DNA of 27,152 nucleotides from a virus. This document shows, piece after piece, positions 20,572 to 27,152 of this stretch (position 1 is the stretch's first letter; each line of letters starts with the position of its first letter). The DNA lies in IMG/VR virus record IMGVR_UViG_3300043436_003380, positions 1 to 27,152 of that record, one strand, 5' to 3'. The position numbers and the translations under genes are program-made. A model generated the notes under the pieces. The model was given only the letters and a program-made list of their open reading frames with translations, was not told where the DNA came from and searched no databases.

Positions 20572-22113
20572 TTAGAAATCCTGTTCGACCAGTTCCAGGC
20601 CCATGTCTTCCGTATTGTCCGCGATCCTCGCGAGATTGTCGGCATTCTCTTTTTCGAACGTCCGCTTCCCACTGTCCGGGGTCATAAGGCGGAGCATTTC
20701 ATTTACGCCGGCCGTCGAACGAACGTCGAGCCCTTTCGCTAGCTTCGTTTCGTCGATGACCACCTCCGGCGGCGGTTTCGGTTCCAGTGTCGTTTTCGCC
20801 GCTTCATCCGTCGCCGTCCGCGCTCTATCAATGTCGGCGCGGATGCCGCGGAATGCCGTCGTGATGGGGCCGGCAACGCCCTCCGTCCCGTCCTTCGCCC
20901 GCTCCCCGAATGTCTCCCCGAACAGCCGGCCGGCTTCCGACGCGTTATCAAGCATCGCCTGCCCGTACACGCCCGCCATTTCGTTAGAGGCGGCCGCCAG
21001 TTTCGCGGCCTCCTCCGAATAGCCCCCGGCTCCAGGTATGTAGCTTGAAGCGCCGGCAATCAATTCGAAAAACTTCCCCGCAACACTCAGGAGAACGGCA
21101 CCAATTGCATTACCGGCGACTTCGAACGACTTGAAAACCGCCTGCGCGAACGTCATGGCCCGGCCGAACAGGTCGACAATCGTGGCCCAATACTGCCCGA
21201 CGCCCTCCGCGAACCGGAATACCGCCGGGATACTGTCGACGACGAAATCCGCAGCTTGAACCAGATAGTCCGCCGCGTCCAGGATCGCGTCCGCGATCGC
21301 CTCACCTATGCTTTTGCCGCCGAACCCCGAGACGAAATTCGTAAACGCTTGATTGATAGCCGTAACGGCCGGGGCCAGGTTCGCCGTAATCTGGGTTACA
21401 ACGCCCTCGATCGCCTTTTGGACCAGCGTCCAAGAGTCGTTCATCGCCTCAACGTTCGTTCCTTGAACATTGGTTACGGCCAGGCCGAACCGCTCCGCCT
21501 GTTCGGTCGCCTGCCGGATGCCTTCGCCGCCGCCCGCAAACAACGGGAGCAACTCCGCGCCAGCCTTCCCAAAGAGCGCGATAGATGCCGCGGCCCGCTC
21601 CGCTTCCGACGGTAGCGCGGCGATACCGTCCGCAATCAACGCGAACCGCTCCGAACCGCTCTTGCCCTGGAGATCCTCCAGAGAAAGACCGATCGCGGCG
21701 AAAGCCTTCGTAGCCGTCTTCGACCCCTGCGACGCCTGGACAAACGCCCGATCCGCCTTCGTCAGCGCGTTGCCTATCTTGTCGACGCCGACGCCGGCCA
21801 GGTCGCCCGCCAGCGCCAAACCGGCGATTTCGCTATATGTCTGCCCGGTCCGCGCCCCCAGTTTCGATAGCGTGTCGATCGTCTCCGACGCTGCCGAAGA
21901 CATTCCGTAGAGCGATTTCGTAGCCGACGAAATGCCCGCCGCAATCTGCCCGAATAGCTGCGCCCCGGAAATGGCCGTCAACGCACCCAGACCGGACCGC
22001 AGACCCTTAACGTCTTTCGCCAGCGAGTCGAAAGCCGCCGACGCCGTCTTCGTGCCCGCGACCAGGCCCGCCGTATTCGCGGTAAAAACTGCGGCGATTT
22101 TCGACGTTGCCAT
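20572..22113 (-). CDS. Tail tape measure protein
   Basis: A 513-aa protein in the place of the tape measure, right after the frameshifted tail chaperones. It begins KIAAVFTANTAGLVAGTKTA, the repeat-like helix of tape measures, with long Ala-rich helices (SAAFDSLAKDVKGLRSGLGA; SKLGARTGQTYSEIAGLALA; DKIGNALTKADRAFVQASQG), a Leu/Ala-rich central part (QAVFKSFEVAGNAIGAVLLS) and a charged C-terminal end (EKENADNLARIADNTEDM). The length would set a tail near 75-80 nm using the usual 1.5 Å per residue, short for a siphovirus. ATG at 22113 follows the chaperone stop without gap. Confidence 0.85.
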   Translation of the reverse strand: MATSKIAAVFTANTAGLVAGTKTASAAFDSLAKDVKGLRSGLGALTAISGAQLFGQIAAGISSATKSLYGMSSAASETIDTLSKLGARTGQTYSEIAGLALAGDLAGVGVDKIGNALTKADRAFVQASQGSKTATKAFAAIGLSLEDLQGKSGSERFALIADGIAALPSEAERAAASIALFGKAGAELLPLFAGGGEGIRQATEQAERFGLAVTNVQGTNVEAMNDSWTLVQKAIEGVVTQITANLAPAVTAINQAFTNFVSGFGGKSIGEAIADAILDAADYLVQAADFVVDSIPAVFRFAEGVGQYWATIVDLFGRAMTFAQAVFKSFEVAGNAIGAVLLSVAGKFFELIAGASSYIPGAGGYSEEAAKLAAASNEMAGVYGQAMLDNASEAGRLFGETFGERAKDGTEGVAGPITTAFRGIRADIDRARTATDEAAKTTLEPKPPPEVVIDETKLAKGLDVRSTAGVNEMLRLMTPDSGKRTFEKENADNLARIADNTEDMGLELVEQDF

Positions 22114-22805
22114 TTATCGGCCTTCCAACTGTTTCGCGAACGCGGGAATCTTCCGTAGTTCCGCGATCATCTCCGCCTGGGTTTGGGGCCGGATCGGTTC
22201 CGGTTCCGCCTCCCGATACGTCGGGGAAAACTTCCGCTCGAAATCGACTCCCGTCTTACCGCCGAGCGCCGCGCCCAACAGCGCGACCATTCGCCCGGTT
22301 CTCCGCCAATCGTCGCCCCACGGCTCCAGGTCGTAAAAATGCCGCCACTCCCGAACCAGATTCATAGGCATCCGCTCCGCGAGGCCGTCAACGTCGACCG
22401 TTCCCATTGCCAGCGCCAGCCGGAATAGGAAAAGCCGCTCCGGCTCCCGCTCTAGTCTTTTTTTGCGTCGTCCGCTGCCTCCGGCCCGCGTAGGACGCCG
22501 CCCCAGGCGGAGACATACAATTCCATAACGGCGGCCGGGGGCATCGCCTCGACCTGCCCGGCCTCCTCCGGCGTGAACATTCGCGACCCGTCCGGATTCG
22601 CCAGAACGACCGCCACCGTCCGGGCAATCAACTCCGCCGACGGCTCCGCGCCGTTTAGCCGCCGATGCTCCAGCGCGATCGAATGCCACTCCGAAAACGT
22701 CGGGTAGCGTAGATCGACCTCGACGCCAAGCGCCGGAACCGCCACCGGCTCCAGGCGGTTCACCGCCCGGCAAGAATCTAAAAGAGAATCGCGCGAAACA
22801 GCCAT
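22114..22805 (-). CDS. Tail assembly chaperone, -1 frameshift extended form
   Basis: The full-length product of a -1 frameshift: the 117-aa gene (22452-22805) is read to the A7 site at 22458-22464 and then continues in the -1 frame to the stop at 22114, giving about 230 aa. The second part (REPERLFLFRLALAMGTVDV, then GLAERMPMNLVREWRHFYDL) has the usual features of the second chaperone, with WRHFYDLEPWG, and ends KIPAFAKQLEGR. This mirrors the G/GT arrangement of lambda and most siphoviruses. The -1 frame lacks its own start codon near the junction, so it is expressed only by frameshift. Confidence 0.85.
22452..22805 (-). CDS. Tail assembly chaperone, short form
   Basis: A 117-aa protein between tail tube genes and tape measure, the canonical place for the short chaperone. 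Features: VSRDSLLDSCRAVNRLEPV, VEVDLRYPTFSEWHSIALEH and AMPPAAVMELYVSAWGG. It ends in DDAKKD just after the slippery site. GGGGGC precedes the ATG at 22805. It helps polymerise the tail tube on the tape measure in related phages. Confidence 0.8.
   Translation of the reverse strand: MAVSRDSLLDSCRAVNRLEPVAVPALGVEVDLRYPTFSEWHSIALEHRRLNGAEPSAELIARTVAVVLANPDGSRMFTPEEAGQVEAMPPAAVMELYVSAWGGVLRGPEAADDAKKD
22458..22464 (-). promoter_or_regulatory. Programmed -1 ribosomal frameshift site A AAA AAA
   Basis: On the minus strand seven A in the phase gcA AAA AAA G fit the X XXY YYZ rule in the frame of the short chaperone. The zero-frame stop TAG follows one codon later, and the -1 frame opens straight into the second chaperone domain. 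Confidence 0.88.
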
Positions 22806-22818
22806 CACTCTGCCCCCT

Positions 22819-23199
22819 TTAAATGAACTGAAATTCCATCGTGGACCGAACAACTTCGCCAGCCGAACCGCTTACCGTCAGTTTCGACAGCATCGCCGCA
22901 TACGAAACGGTTCCCCAATCGCCGGAGATCGTCAGATTCCCGACCATGCCGGTATCCAGGGCGCTATAGACGGGCGTCCCCAATAGTTCGACGGTCGCCG
23001 TGCCGGGGTCGATCGTGCCGGGGTGATACTGCCGGACGACGCGCGACGCGTAACCCGTGCCGACCGTGTTGGACTCAATGCCGGTTACGTCCGACGGAGA
23101 ACAGGTCGCCGGCGTCGTGTCGAACCGGACTAGACCGTTCAGCGCGAACCCCGCGAACCGTGCGAAGGTGCCTTGCGCGTCTGGGAAATATTTCTGCAT
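22819..23199 (-). CDS. Second tail-tube-like protein
   Basis: A 126-aa protein with the beta pattern of tail tubes: FALNGLVRFDTTPATCSPSD, a loop, then RQYHPGTIDPGTATVELLGT, GMVGNLTISGDWGTVSYAAM and VSGSAGEVVRSTMEFQF. The ending beta-hairpin after GEV is typical for tail-tube and tail-decorating proteins of siphophages. GGAGG precedes the start at 23199. It follows another tail-tube-like protein and precedes the chaperones, so the phage may build its tail from two related subunits or use one as an Ig-like decoration. Confidence 0.65.
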   Translation of the reverse strand: MQKYFPDAQGTFARFAGFALNGLVRFDTTPATCSPSDVTGIESNTVGTGYASRVVRQYHPGTIDPGTATVELLGTPVYSALDTGMVGNLTISGDWGTVSYAAMLSKLTVSGSAGEVVRSTMEFQFI

Positions 23200-23213
23200 C
23201 GGCCGGCCTCCAA

Positions 23214-23663
23214 CTAGGCCGCCTTGCCCGCGGGGGCCGGATCAGTCGAAGGGGCCGGGGCCGGGGCGAAAAGCGCCGCCAATAGCTCCGGATCGTCGAT
23301 AGCGAACTCCGCCGTCCCTTTGAGAACTTCCCCTACCGCCGCTTCGACTTCGTAGGACGTACAGCGAGCCGTACCGCTGATTCCGAGCGCGGCGCATTCG
23401 ATGGGGTATGCCTTATCGGTTGGCGGTTCCTCCAGGCCCAGGAACGAAATCGACACAATAGCCAAAACGCCCTTATTCGGGTCGTCGATCAGAGGCGGAT
23501 CCTGGTAAAGACGCTTGGAACCGCTGGGAAGGCTCGTTGTGGATACGTCGATCTTATCATCGGTCGACGACCCGTTGACCTTTTTCTTGATATTGGTACA
23601 GCCGAATTCCTGCCCGGCAAAGGTAAACGTGATCCCTTGAGAATCTTCATATGGGTAAGGCAT
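23214..23663 (-). CDS. Major tail tube protein candidate
   Basis: A 149-aa protein with tail tube features: ITFTFAGQEFGCTNIKKKVN, KIDVSTTSLPSGSKRLYQDP, NKGVLAIVSISFLGLEEPP, and GTARCTSYEVEAAVGEVLKG with EFAIDD. The first motif FxFxGxxxxCTxIKKK is shared with other phage tail tubes. An Ala/Pro-rich C-terminal tail (FAPAPAPSTDPAPAGKAA) extends beyond the fold. It comes after the tail terminator and before the second tube-like gene. GAGGAA precedes the start. Confidence 0.7.
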   Translation of the reverse strand: MPYPYEDSQGITFTFAGQEFGCTNIKKKVNGSSTDDKIDVSTTSLPSGSKRLYQDPPLIDDPNKGVLAIVSISFLGLEEPPTDKAYPIECAALGISGTARCTSYEVEAAVGEVLKGTAEFAIDDPELLAALFAPAPAPSTDPAPAGKAA

Positions 23664-23668
23664 CGCGT

Positions 23669-24061
23669 TTATTCCTCGCGGTATCGGATTTCGAACTGGA
23701 GCGCAACGGTGTACGTCGGTTTGCCTTCCCCGGCGAAATCGACCAAATCGCCGTCGGCCTCATCTGCCAGGAAGACGCGTTCGATTGTTACCCCGTCCGC
23801 CGCCCCCTTGAAATTGTCTACCGCGAGCCGGACACGCTCCGCTAACTCCTTGCCCGCCGCGTAGGTATCCGAGTAGATCCAGACCGAAAACGACGCCAGG
23901 GGGATCCTCGCGTTATTCGTTAGGGTCCGCTCCCGGCTCGTTGCCGTCCGCTGGTACACGACGTAGGGGGTAACGGCGTTTTCGGCCGCCTGGACGGGGA
24001 ACGTCCGGCAGTTGGTCGCCGCCTCGATCGCCCCGCGGAGCCATTTTTCGGGGTAGCCCAT
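23669..24061 (-). CDS. Tail terminator/completion protein (DUF3168-like)
   Basis: A 130-aa protein with the tail completion fold: helix WLRGAIEAATNCRTFPVQ, then NAVTPYVVYQRTATSRERTL, SFSVWIYSDTYAAGKELAER and VRLAVDN, and a final strand TYTVALQFEIRY. The PYVVYQ ... SF.V..YS.....A..L...V pattern is that of DUF3168/gp17-type proteins that stop the tail tube and join it to the head. It fits between the gp10-like gene and the tube genes. Starts five bases after the previous stop. Confidence 0.75.
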   Translation of the reverse strand: MGYPEKWLRGAIEAATNCRTFPVQAAENAVTPYVVYQRTATSRERTLTNNARIPLASFSVWIYSDTYAAGKELAERVRLAVDNFKGAADGVTIERVFLADEADGDLVDFAGEGKPTYTVALQFEIRYREE

Positions 24062-24065
24062 CGCG

Positions 24066-24644
24066 TTACCTTTTTTTGTTTTTCATGTAGTTCGGCAATT
24101 CCCGCGCAGCCGCCTCCAGGCCCGCGGACAGGTGCAAGCCCATAGACGCGGCAATGCCGGGAGCCATTGAGTTAAACAGCGTCCGCAGAAACCAGCGCGG
24201 AGAAACCTTGCCGCGGTTCCCGCCACCCGTACCCGATCGGTCCGCCGTACCCTCCTCGACCCACAACGCGTGATTGCCCTTGCCCTCGCCACGCGAAAAC
24301 GTAACGCGGGCCGTAAACGACCCGTGATTCACTTTATTGGCAAACTTCGTCACCGTGATGATGGACCGCCGCAGCCGGCCGGGCTTGATAACCGACTTTT
24401 TTCCGGATCCCTTTTGAAACCGCCCCGACGTATCCCGCGATACGGCCGCCGTCTTTGTCCGCTTGCCCTTACTCTTTGGGGTCGCCGCCCTCAGTGCCGG
24501 GACGAACGGTTTCACGGCCCGATTGACTGCCGCCTTGATATGTTTCTTTGCCAGCGCCTTGGGTAGTTGCCCGTATCCCCGGCCCAACGCCCGGCAATCG
24601 TCCGCATAAGCCAGCGAATCGAAAACTAGAAATTCGTTCGCCAT
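24066..24644 (-). CDS. HK97 gp10-like head-tail protein
   Basis: A 192-aa basic protein. After FDSLAYADDCRALGRGYGQL come a strongly basic part (KHIKAAVNRAVKPFVPALRA; KSKGKRTKTAAV; KPGRLRRSIITVTKF), ALWVEEGTADRSGTGGGNRG and a C-terminal helical end. The order KALxxAAxxxVxxA(R)...GxLRxSI...(V)EFGT is that of HK97 gp10-type minor tail proteins; the variant here reads VEEGT. It is coupled by TAATG to the head closure gene. Confidence 0.75.
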   Translation of the reverse strand: MANEFLVFDSLAYADDCRALGRGYGQLPKALAKKHIKAAVNRAVKPFVPALRAATPKSKGKRTKTAAVSRDTSGRFQKGSGKKSVIKPGRLRRSIITVTKFANKVNHGSFTARVTFSRGEGKGNHALWVEEGTADRSGTGGGNRGKVSPRWFLRTLFNSMAPGIAASMGLHLSAGLEAAARELPNYMKNKKR

Positions 24645-24967
24645 TAGCCGCGCTCCTCACAGTTCAATTCGTGTTCCTGCCGGTGGCCGCGTTCGACGAT
24701 CCCGGAGATATATAAAATCCGGTCGTCTCGCGACTGCCACCGCAGCCGCATAGAGCCGCGGATACCTTCGACGTACCGCAGGCGGACCGTATGGGATAAC
24801 TCGCCGCCGGTCTGTTGCCGGCGGGTAGCTTCCGAATAGGAAACCGCCTCAACGCTGGCCCGCCGCACCGTGAACTTGTGCCAGGTCTGGACCGACTCCC
24901 CAAGCGCGTTTTGTTCCTCGCGCGGCGCTTCGATAACGACGACTTCCCGCATGGGTCCGGCTCGCAT
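24644..24967 (-). CDS. Head closure/head-tail joining protein
   Basis: A 107-aa beta-barrel protein of the SPP1 gp16/HK97 gp7 type: REVVVIEAPREEQNALGESV, TWHKFTVRRASVEAVSYSEA, TRRQQTGGELSHTVRLRYVE, RLRWQSRDDRILYISGIVE. Such proteins seal the connector before the tail attaches. The start codon follows the stop of the connector gene directly. Family length is 100-120 residues. Confidence 0.82.
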   Translation of the reverse strand: MRAGPMREVVVIEAPREEQNALGESVQTWHKFTVRRASVEAVSYSEATRRQQTGGELSHTVRLRYVEGIRGSMRLRWQSRDDRILYISGIVERGHRQEHELNCEERG

Positions 24968-25597
24968 TCAATAGCCCCCGTCCCAGGATTCCGACGCCAA
25001 AAGCGCATCGACCGCCAGGGGCAGAACGATCGCCCCCGACTCCGTCGCTACCGCTTCGCGGTTTTCGTAGAAATGCCCGACCAGCATTTTTAGCGCCGCC
25101 CGCAACTGCGCGGGAACGTCTTCCGAACACTTCCGCCCGGCCCAAAACCGTATGTAAACGCTCGACTCGCAGCACACTCCCGGCCAGCCGGACCGGGTCC
25201 GCAGGACCGCCGGAAACCGGTCGTCATCGACAGAGTATGCCGAGGGGGCTACCCAGGTTTTCACGCCGTCGCCGTCCCGGACGAATATTTCCACCTGGTG
25301 CGCGTCGTCGATTACCAGGGGCGGCATCGGCAACGGGACGCCGCCGCAGGAACAGCCGCAGCCGACGCCCACAAGCCGCGCCTGCCATTGCGTGAGCGTG
25401 AGCGTGGAGCCGATCCGGCTTTCGATCATCCGCCGGGCGGCCGCAATCCATGCCATTAATTGAACGTCGTCGTCCGATACGTCCAGGGGAATGCGAAGGT
25501 GTTCTTTCGCGTCGAACAGCGAAACCGCTTCGAAGACGGGTTCCTGGACGCGCCGAAGGGAATCGTAGGGTAGGGCCGACATTCCGCCGCACGACAT
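24968..25597 (-). CDS. Head-tail connector protein (gp6-like)
   Basis: A 209-aa protein. The motif FDAKEHLRIPLDVSDDDVQL followed by WIAAARRMIESRIGSTLTLT defines HK97 gp6/SPP1 gp15-type connector proteins that form the ring below the portal. The middle has VEIFVRDGDGVKTWV, and the C-terminal helices contain PAQLRAALKMLVGHFYENRE, a family hallmark. The start at 25597 is chosen for the GGGAGGG Shine-Dalgarno seven bases upstream; a second ATG is five codons on. Several Cys and a GCGCSCGG stretch are unusual for the family. Confidence 0.85.
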   Translation of the reverse strand: MSCGGMSALPYDSLRRVQEPVFEAVSLFDAKEHLRIPLDVSDDDVQLMAWIAAARRMIESRIGSTLTLTQWQARLVGVGCGCSCGGVPLPMPPLVIDDAHQVEIFVRDGDGVKTWVAPSAYSVDDDRFPAVLRTRSGWPGVCCESSVYIRFWAGRKCSEDVPAQLRAALKMLVGHFYENREAVATESGAIVLPLAVDALLASESWDGGY

Positions 25598-25620
25598 AGC
25601 CAGACCCTCCCAGGAAAGAA

Positions 25621-25656
25621 AACCCCCGGCGCCGAATCCATCCGGCGCCGGGGGCC
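25621..25656 (-). terminator. Intrinsic terminator after the capsid gene
   Basis: A perfect 12-bp stem, CCCCCGGCGCCG / CGGCGCCGGGGG (25623-25634 and 25643-25654), with an eight-base loop, followed on the minus strand by TTTTCTTTCC. It sits in the 78-base gap between capsid and connector genes and could reduce expression of downstream genes compared with the abundant capsid. Confidence 0.8.
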
Positions 25657-25675
25657 ATGAATCAACGCGCCCGAC

Positions 25676-27016
25676 TTACTTCGTCGACTTCGTGGAAGTG
25701 GTCGAGGTAGTGGGGGCCGACTTCGAAGATGGAACGTCGCTCGAAACCGTAGACGGAGCCGAGGGGGTCGCTACGCCGGTTAGTTTCGCGCAGTAGCTAG
25801 GCGAGTGGACCGACCAGGCATACCGGGCAGTTCCGACGAAAACCGTTTCGTCGTACTCAATCGCCCGCTCAGTCGAAGCCCGAATCTGGAGCCCGGCAGG
25901 CTTGTAGCCAATCGCACACGACGAACCGAAATCGCCGTAGACCGCAAGCGTGTCGGCTGGCAAGTCTTGCGACTGATAGACCGGCGCACCGTAGACGACC
26001 GGACGAACCGCGTCTCCGATGCTCGCGCCGATCGCCCCAGCCGCAACGGCCATGATCTGACCCCAGCCGGCCGGGGAAACGACCCACGCACGGTTACGGG
26101 CATTCGGATTCACGCAAGAAACGACCTGCGCGAGAATCTCCGGCGACAGAGCGCCCGTCGAGGCTACGATATTCGAAGCCGGAATCATGCCGCAGAGGCC
26201 GCCGCCAGGAATGCCGGCAACGGTATCGCCCTGGAGCCAGGTCTTGTCGATCTTCCGGGCGAACGCGTAGGCAAACTGACTTGCCACCAACTGCGCGACG
26301 CTAACAAACGCGTCTTCCATCAACTCATTCGAAACCTGCGCCCGCGCGCCGATTTTCTTGAGATCGAGCGCCGCCCGCGTTCCGCCCCCAAACGTCACGG
26401 GCTTGATTTCGCAGTTTTCGAGGTAGAACTCCGCCTCTTGCATCATCTCCGCGACGGGAAGATACATTCCGGGACCATTCACCGCGTAGGTAGCACAGAC
26501 CTGAGTAGCGACGGACGAATAGGACAGGAGATTCAGAATTCCCCGGTAAATGTCATAGGTGACAAGCTCAGAGCCGCGGCCGTCGTAGGTGGGCGAAAAT
26601 TCGCCCATTGCGTTCGGCTCTTCCGTCGGCGTCGTGAAATCGCCGCGCAGTTCACCGCGAGCCAGAGCCCGTAGGAACCGACCGGCCGCCGCGGCCTCTT
26701 CCGCGTTGTCGAAACCCTGGATCCGTCCGAGCGTAGGCATTGCCCGCCGGACAGCGACCGGGGCAGGGGCAGGGACGACGACGCCGGCAGTCGTGACGGC
26801 AGACCGAACGGCCGCAGCCTTCGAACGCGCATCGGCGGCCTTATTCTCTACCGAGAGACGGGACCGGAGGGAATCAATCTCAGCGGTCAGCTTGTCGACC
26901 GTGACTCCGCGAACAGATTCATCCGACGCGTCGGCCGGCTCCATTGCGGTGATTGCGTCCAGTTCAACGATCTTTGCGTCCAGGTCTTCGACCAACTTCG
27001 TCTGAGTGGCATTCAT
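25676..27016 (-). CDS. Major capsid protein, HK97 fold
   Basis: A 446-aa protein of the HK97 major capsid type. The N-terminal 80 residues (TQTKLVEDLDAKIVELDAIT, TAEIDSLRSRLSVENKAADA) are a helical scaffold-like delta domain that a protease would remove. The mature part shows PVAEMMQEAEFYLENCEIKP, ALDLKKIGARAQVSNELMED, FARKIDKTWLQGD and AVRPVVYGAPVYQSQDLPA, the order of E-loop, spine helix and P-domain strands. It ends in a Ser/Thr/Lys-rich tail of about 30 residues (PSSKSAPTTSTTSTKSTK), unusual for the family. A gap of about 100 bases lies upstream. TAAGGG is 11 bases before the ATG. Confidence 0.9.
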   Translation of the reverse strand: MNATQTKLVEDLDAKIVELDAITAMEPADASDESVRGVTVDKLTAEIDSLRSRLSVENKAADARSKAAAVRSAVTTAGVVVPAPAPVAVRRAMPTLGRIQGFDNAEEAAAAGRFLRALARGELRGDFTTPTEEPNAMGEFSPTYDGRGSELVTYDIYRGILNLLSYSSVATQVCATYAVNGPGMYLPVAEMMQEAEFYLENCEIKPVTFGGGTRAALDLKKIGARAQVSNELMEDAFVSVAQLVASQFAYAFARKIDKTWLQGDTVAGIPGGGLCGMIPASNIVASTGALSPEILAQVVSCVNPNARNRAWVVSPAGWGQIMAVAAGAIGASIGDAVRPVVYGAPVYQSQDLPADTLAVYGDFGSSCAIGYKPAGLQIRASTERAIEYDETVFVGTARYAWSVHSPSYCAKLTGVATPSAPSTVSSDVPSSKSAPTTSTTSTKSTK

Positions 27017-27120
27017 TGCGGGCGGTTCCCTTACGGTTAAGAGTTACCGGGAAACACACTTGCCCGGAATGCCAAGAAAGGTAAACGTCTCCGCGTTCCC
27101 CTTGAATCATCGGGCCGCGG
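27017..27120. other. Gap upstream of the capsid gene
   Basis: About 100 bases between the stop at 27121 and the capsid start. A small inverted repeat CCGGG ... CCCGG spaced by 11 bases is present. No clear promoter was recognised. Confidence 0.35.
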
Positions 27121-27152
27121 CTATTCGGCCGCCGCCCGGAACTCCCGCACCA
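27121..27152 (-). CDS. C-terminal end of the gene before the capsid, possibly the prohead protease (partial)
   Basis: The last nine codons and a TAG stop in one minus frame read VREFRAAAE. A frame ending here fits the position of the prohead protease that usually precedes the capsid gene. Only a few codons are visible, and another frame ending in TGA near 27108 is also possible, so this is tentative. Confidence 0.35.
   Translation of the reverse strand, partial: VREFRAAAE

Overview
The window reads as most of a temperate, tailed double-stranded DNA phage or prophage of siphovirus type, in GC-rich DNA. All genes except one lie on the minus strand, packed with ATGA or TAATG overlaps; the exception is a tyrosine integrase on the plus strand. 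The likely host is a member of the Planctomycetota. That is inferred from recalled family resemblance only: Cys-rich WYCY...SGPY modules on poly-serine linkers, the small protein starting MITCHRRHL, and long runs of NNGCC pentamers. It needs a database search.

In transcription order, right to left: the last codons of a gene before the capsid gene (27121-27152), an HK97-type major capsid protein (25676-27016), a strong intrinsic terminator, then head-tail connector, head closure, gp10-like and tail terminator proteins, two tail-tube-like proteins, a tail assembly chaperone with an A7 -1 frameshift site, a short tape measure (513 aa) and a distal tail protein. The same coupled operon continues into a 577-aa protein with poly-serine linkers and five Cys-rich modules, a second poly-serine protein, a small Cys-containing protein, a GT25-type glycosyltransferase fused to a sulfotransferase-like domain, and a GT8-like glycosyltransferase. 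The most interesting hypothesis is that this is a phage-encoded system that glycosylates, and perhaps sulfates, the virion.

The middle (about 6.2-14.8 kb) is the lysogeny and replication half: integrase, a palindrome-rich control region, a small HTH/excisionase-like protein, a terminator followed by a promoter, then small genes, a two-gene cassette (GIY-YIG protein plus a beta-rich phage protein) bordered by NNGCC arrays, an annealing-protein candidate, an SSB-like protein, a perfectly packed four-way-junction RNA element, a PDDEXK-like protein, a DUF1376-type replication protein, a small membrane protein, a RusA-type resolvase and an HTH protein.

The left end (0-6.2 kb) holds a baseplate/fibre adaptor, a 701-aa collagen-like fibre, a series of smaller collagen-like or fibre proteins built on the same short modules, an HNH endonuclease and the start of a P27-type small terminase subunit running off the left edge. 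TerL, portal and protease are expected just beyond the left edge or, if the molecule is circular, between the two window ends. No lysis genes were recognised.
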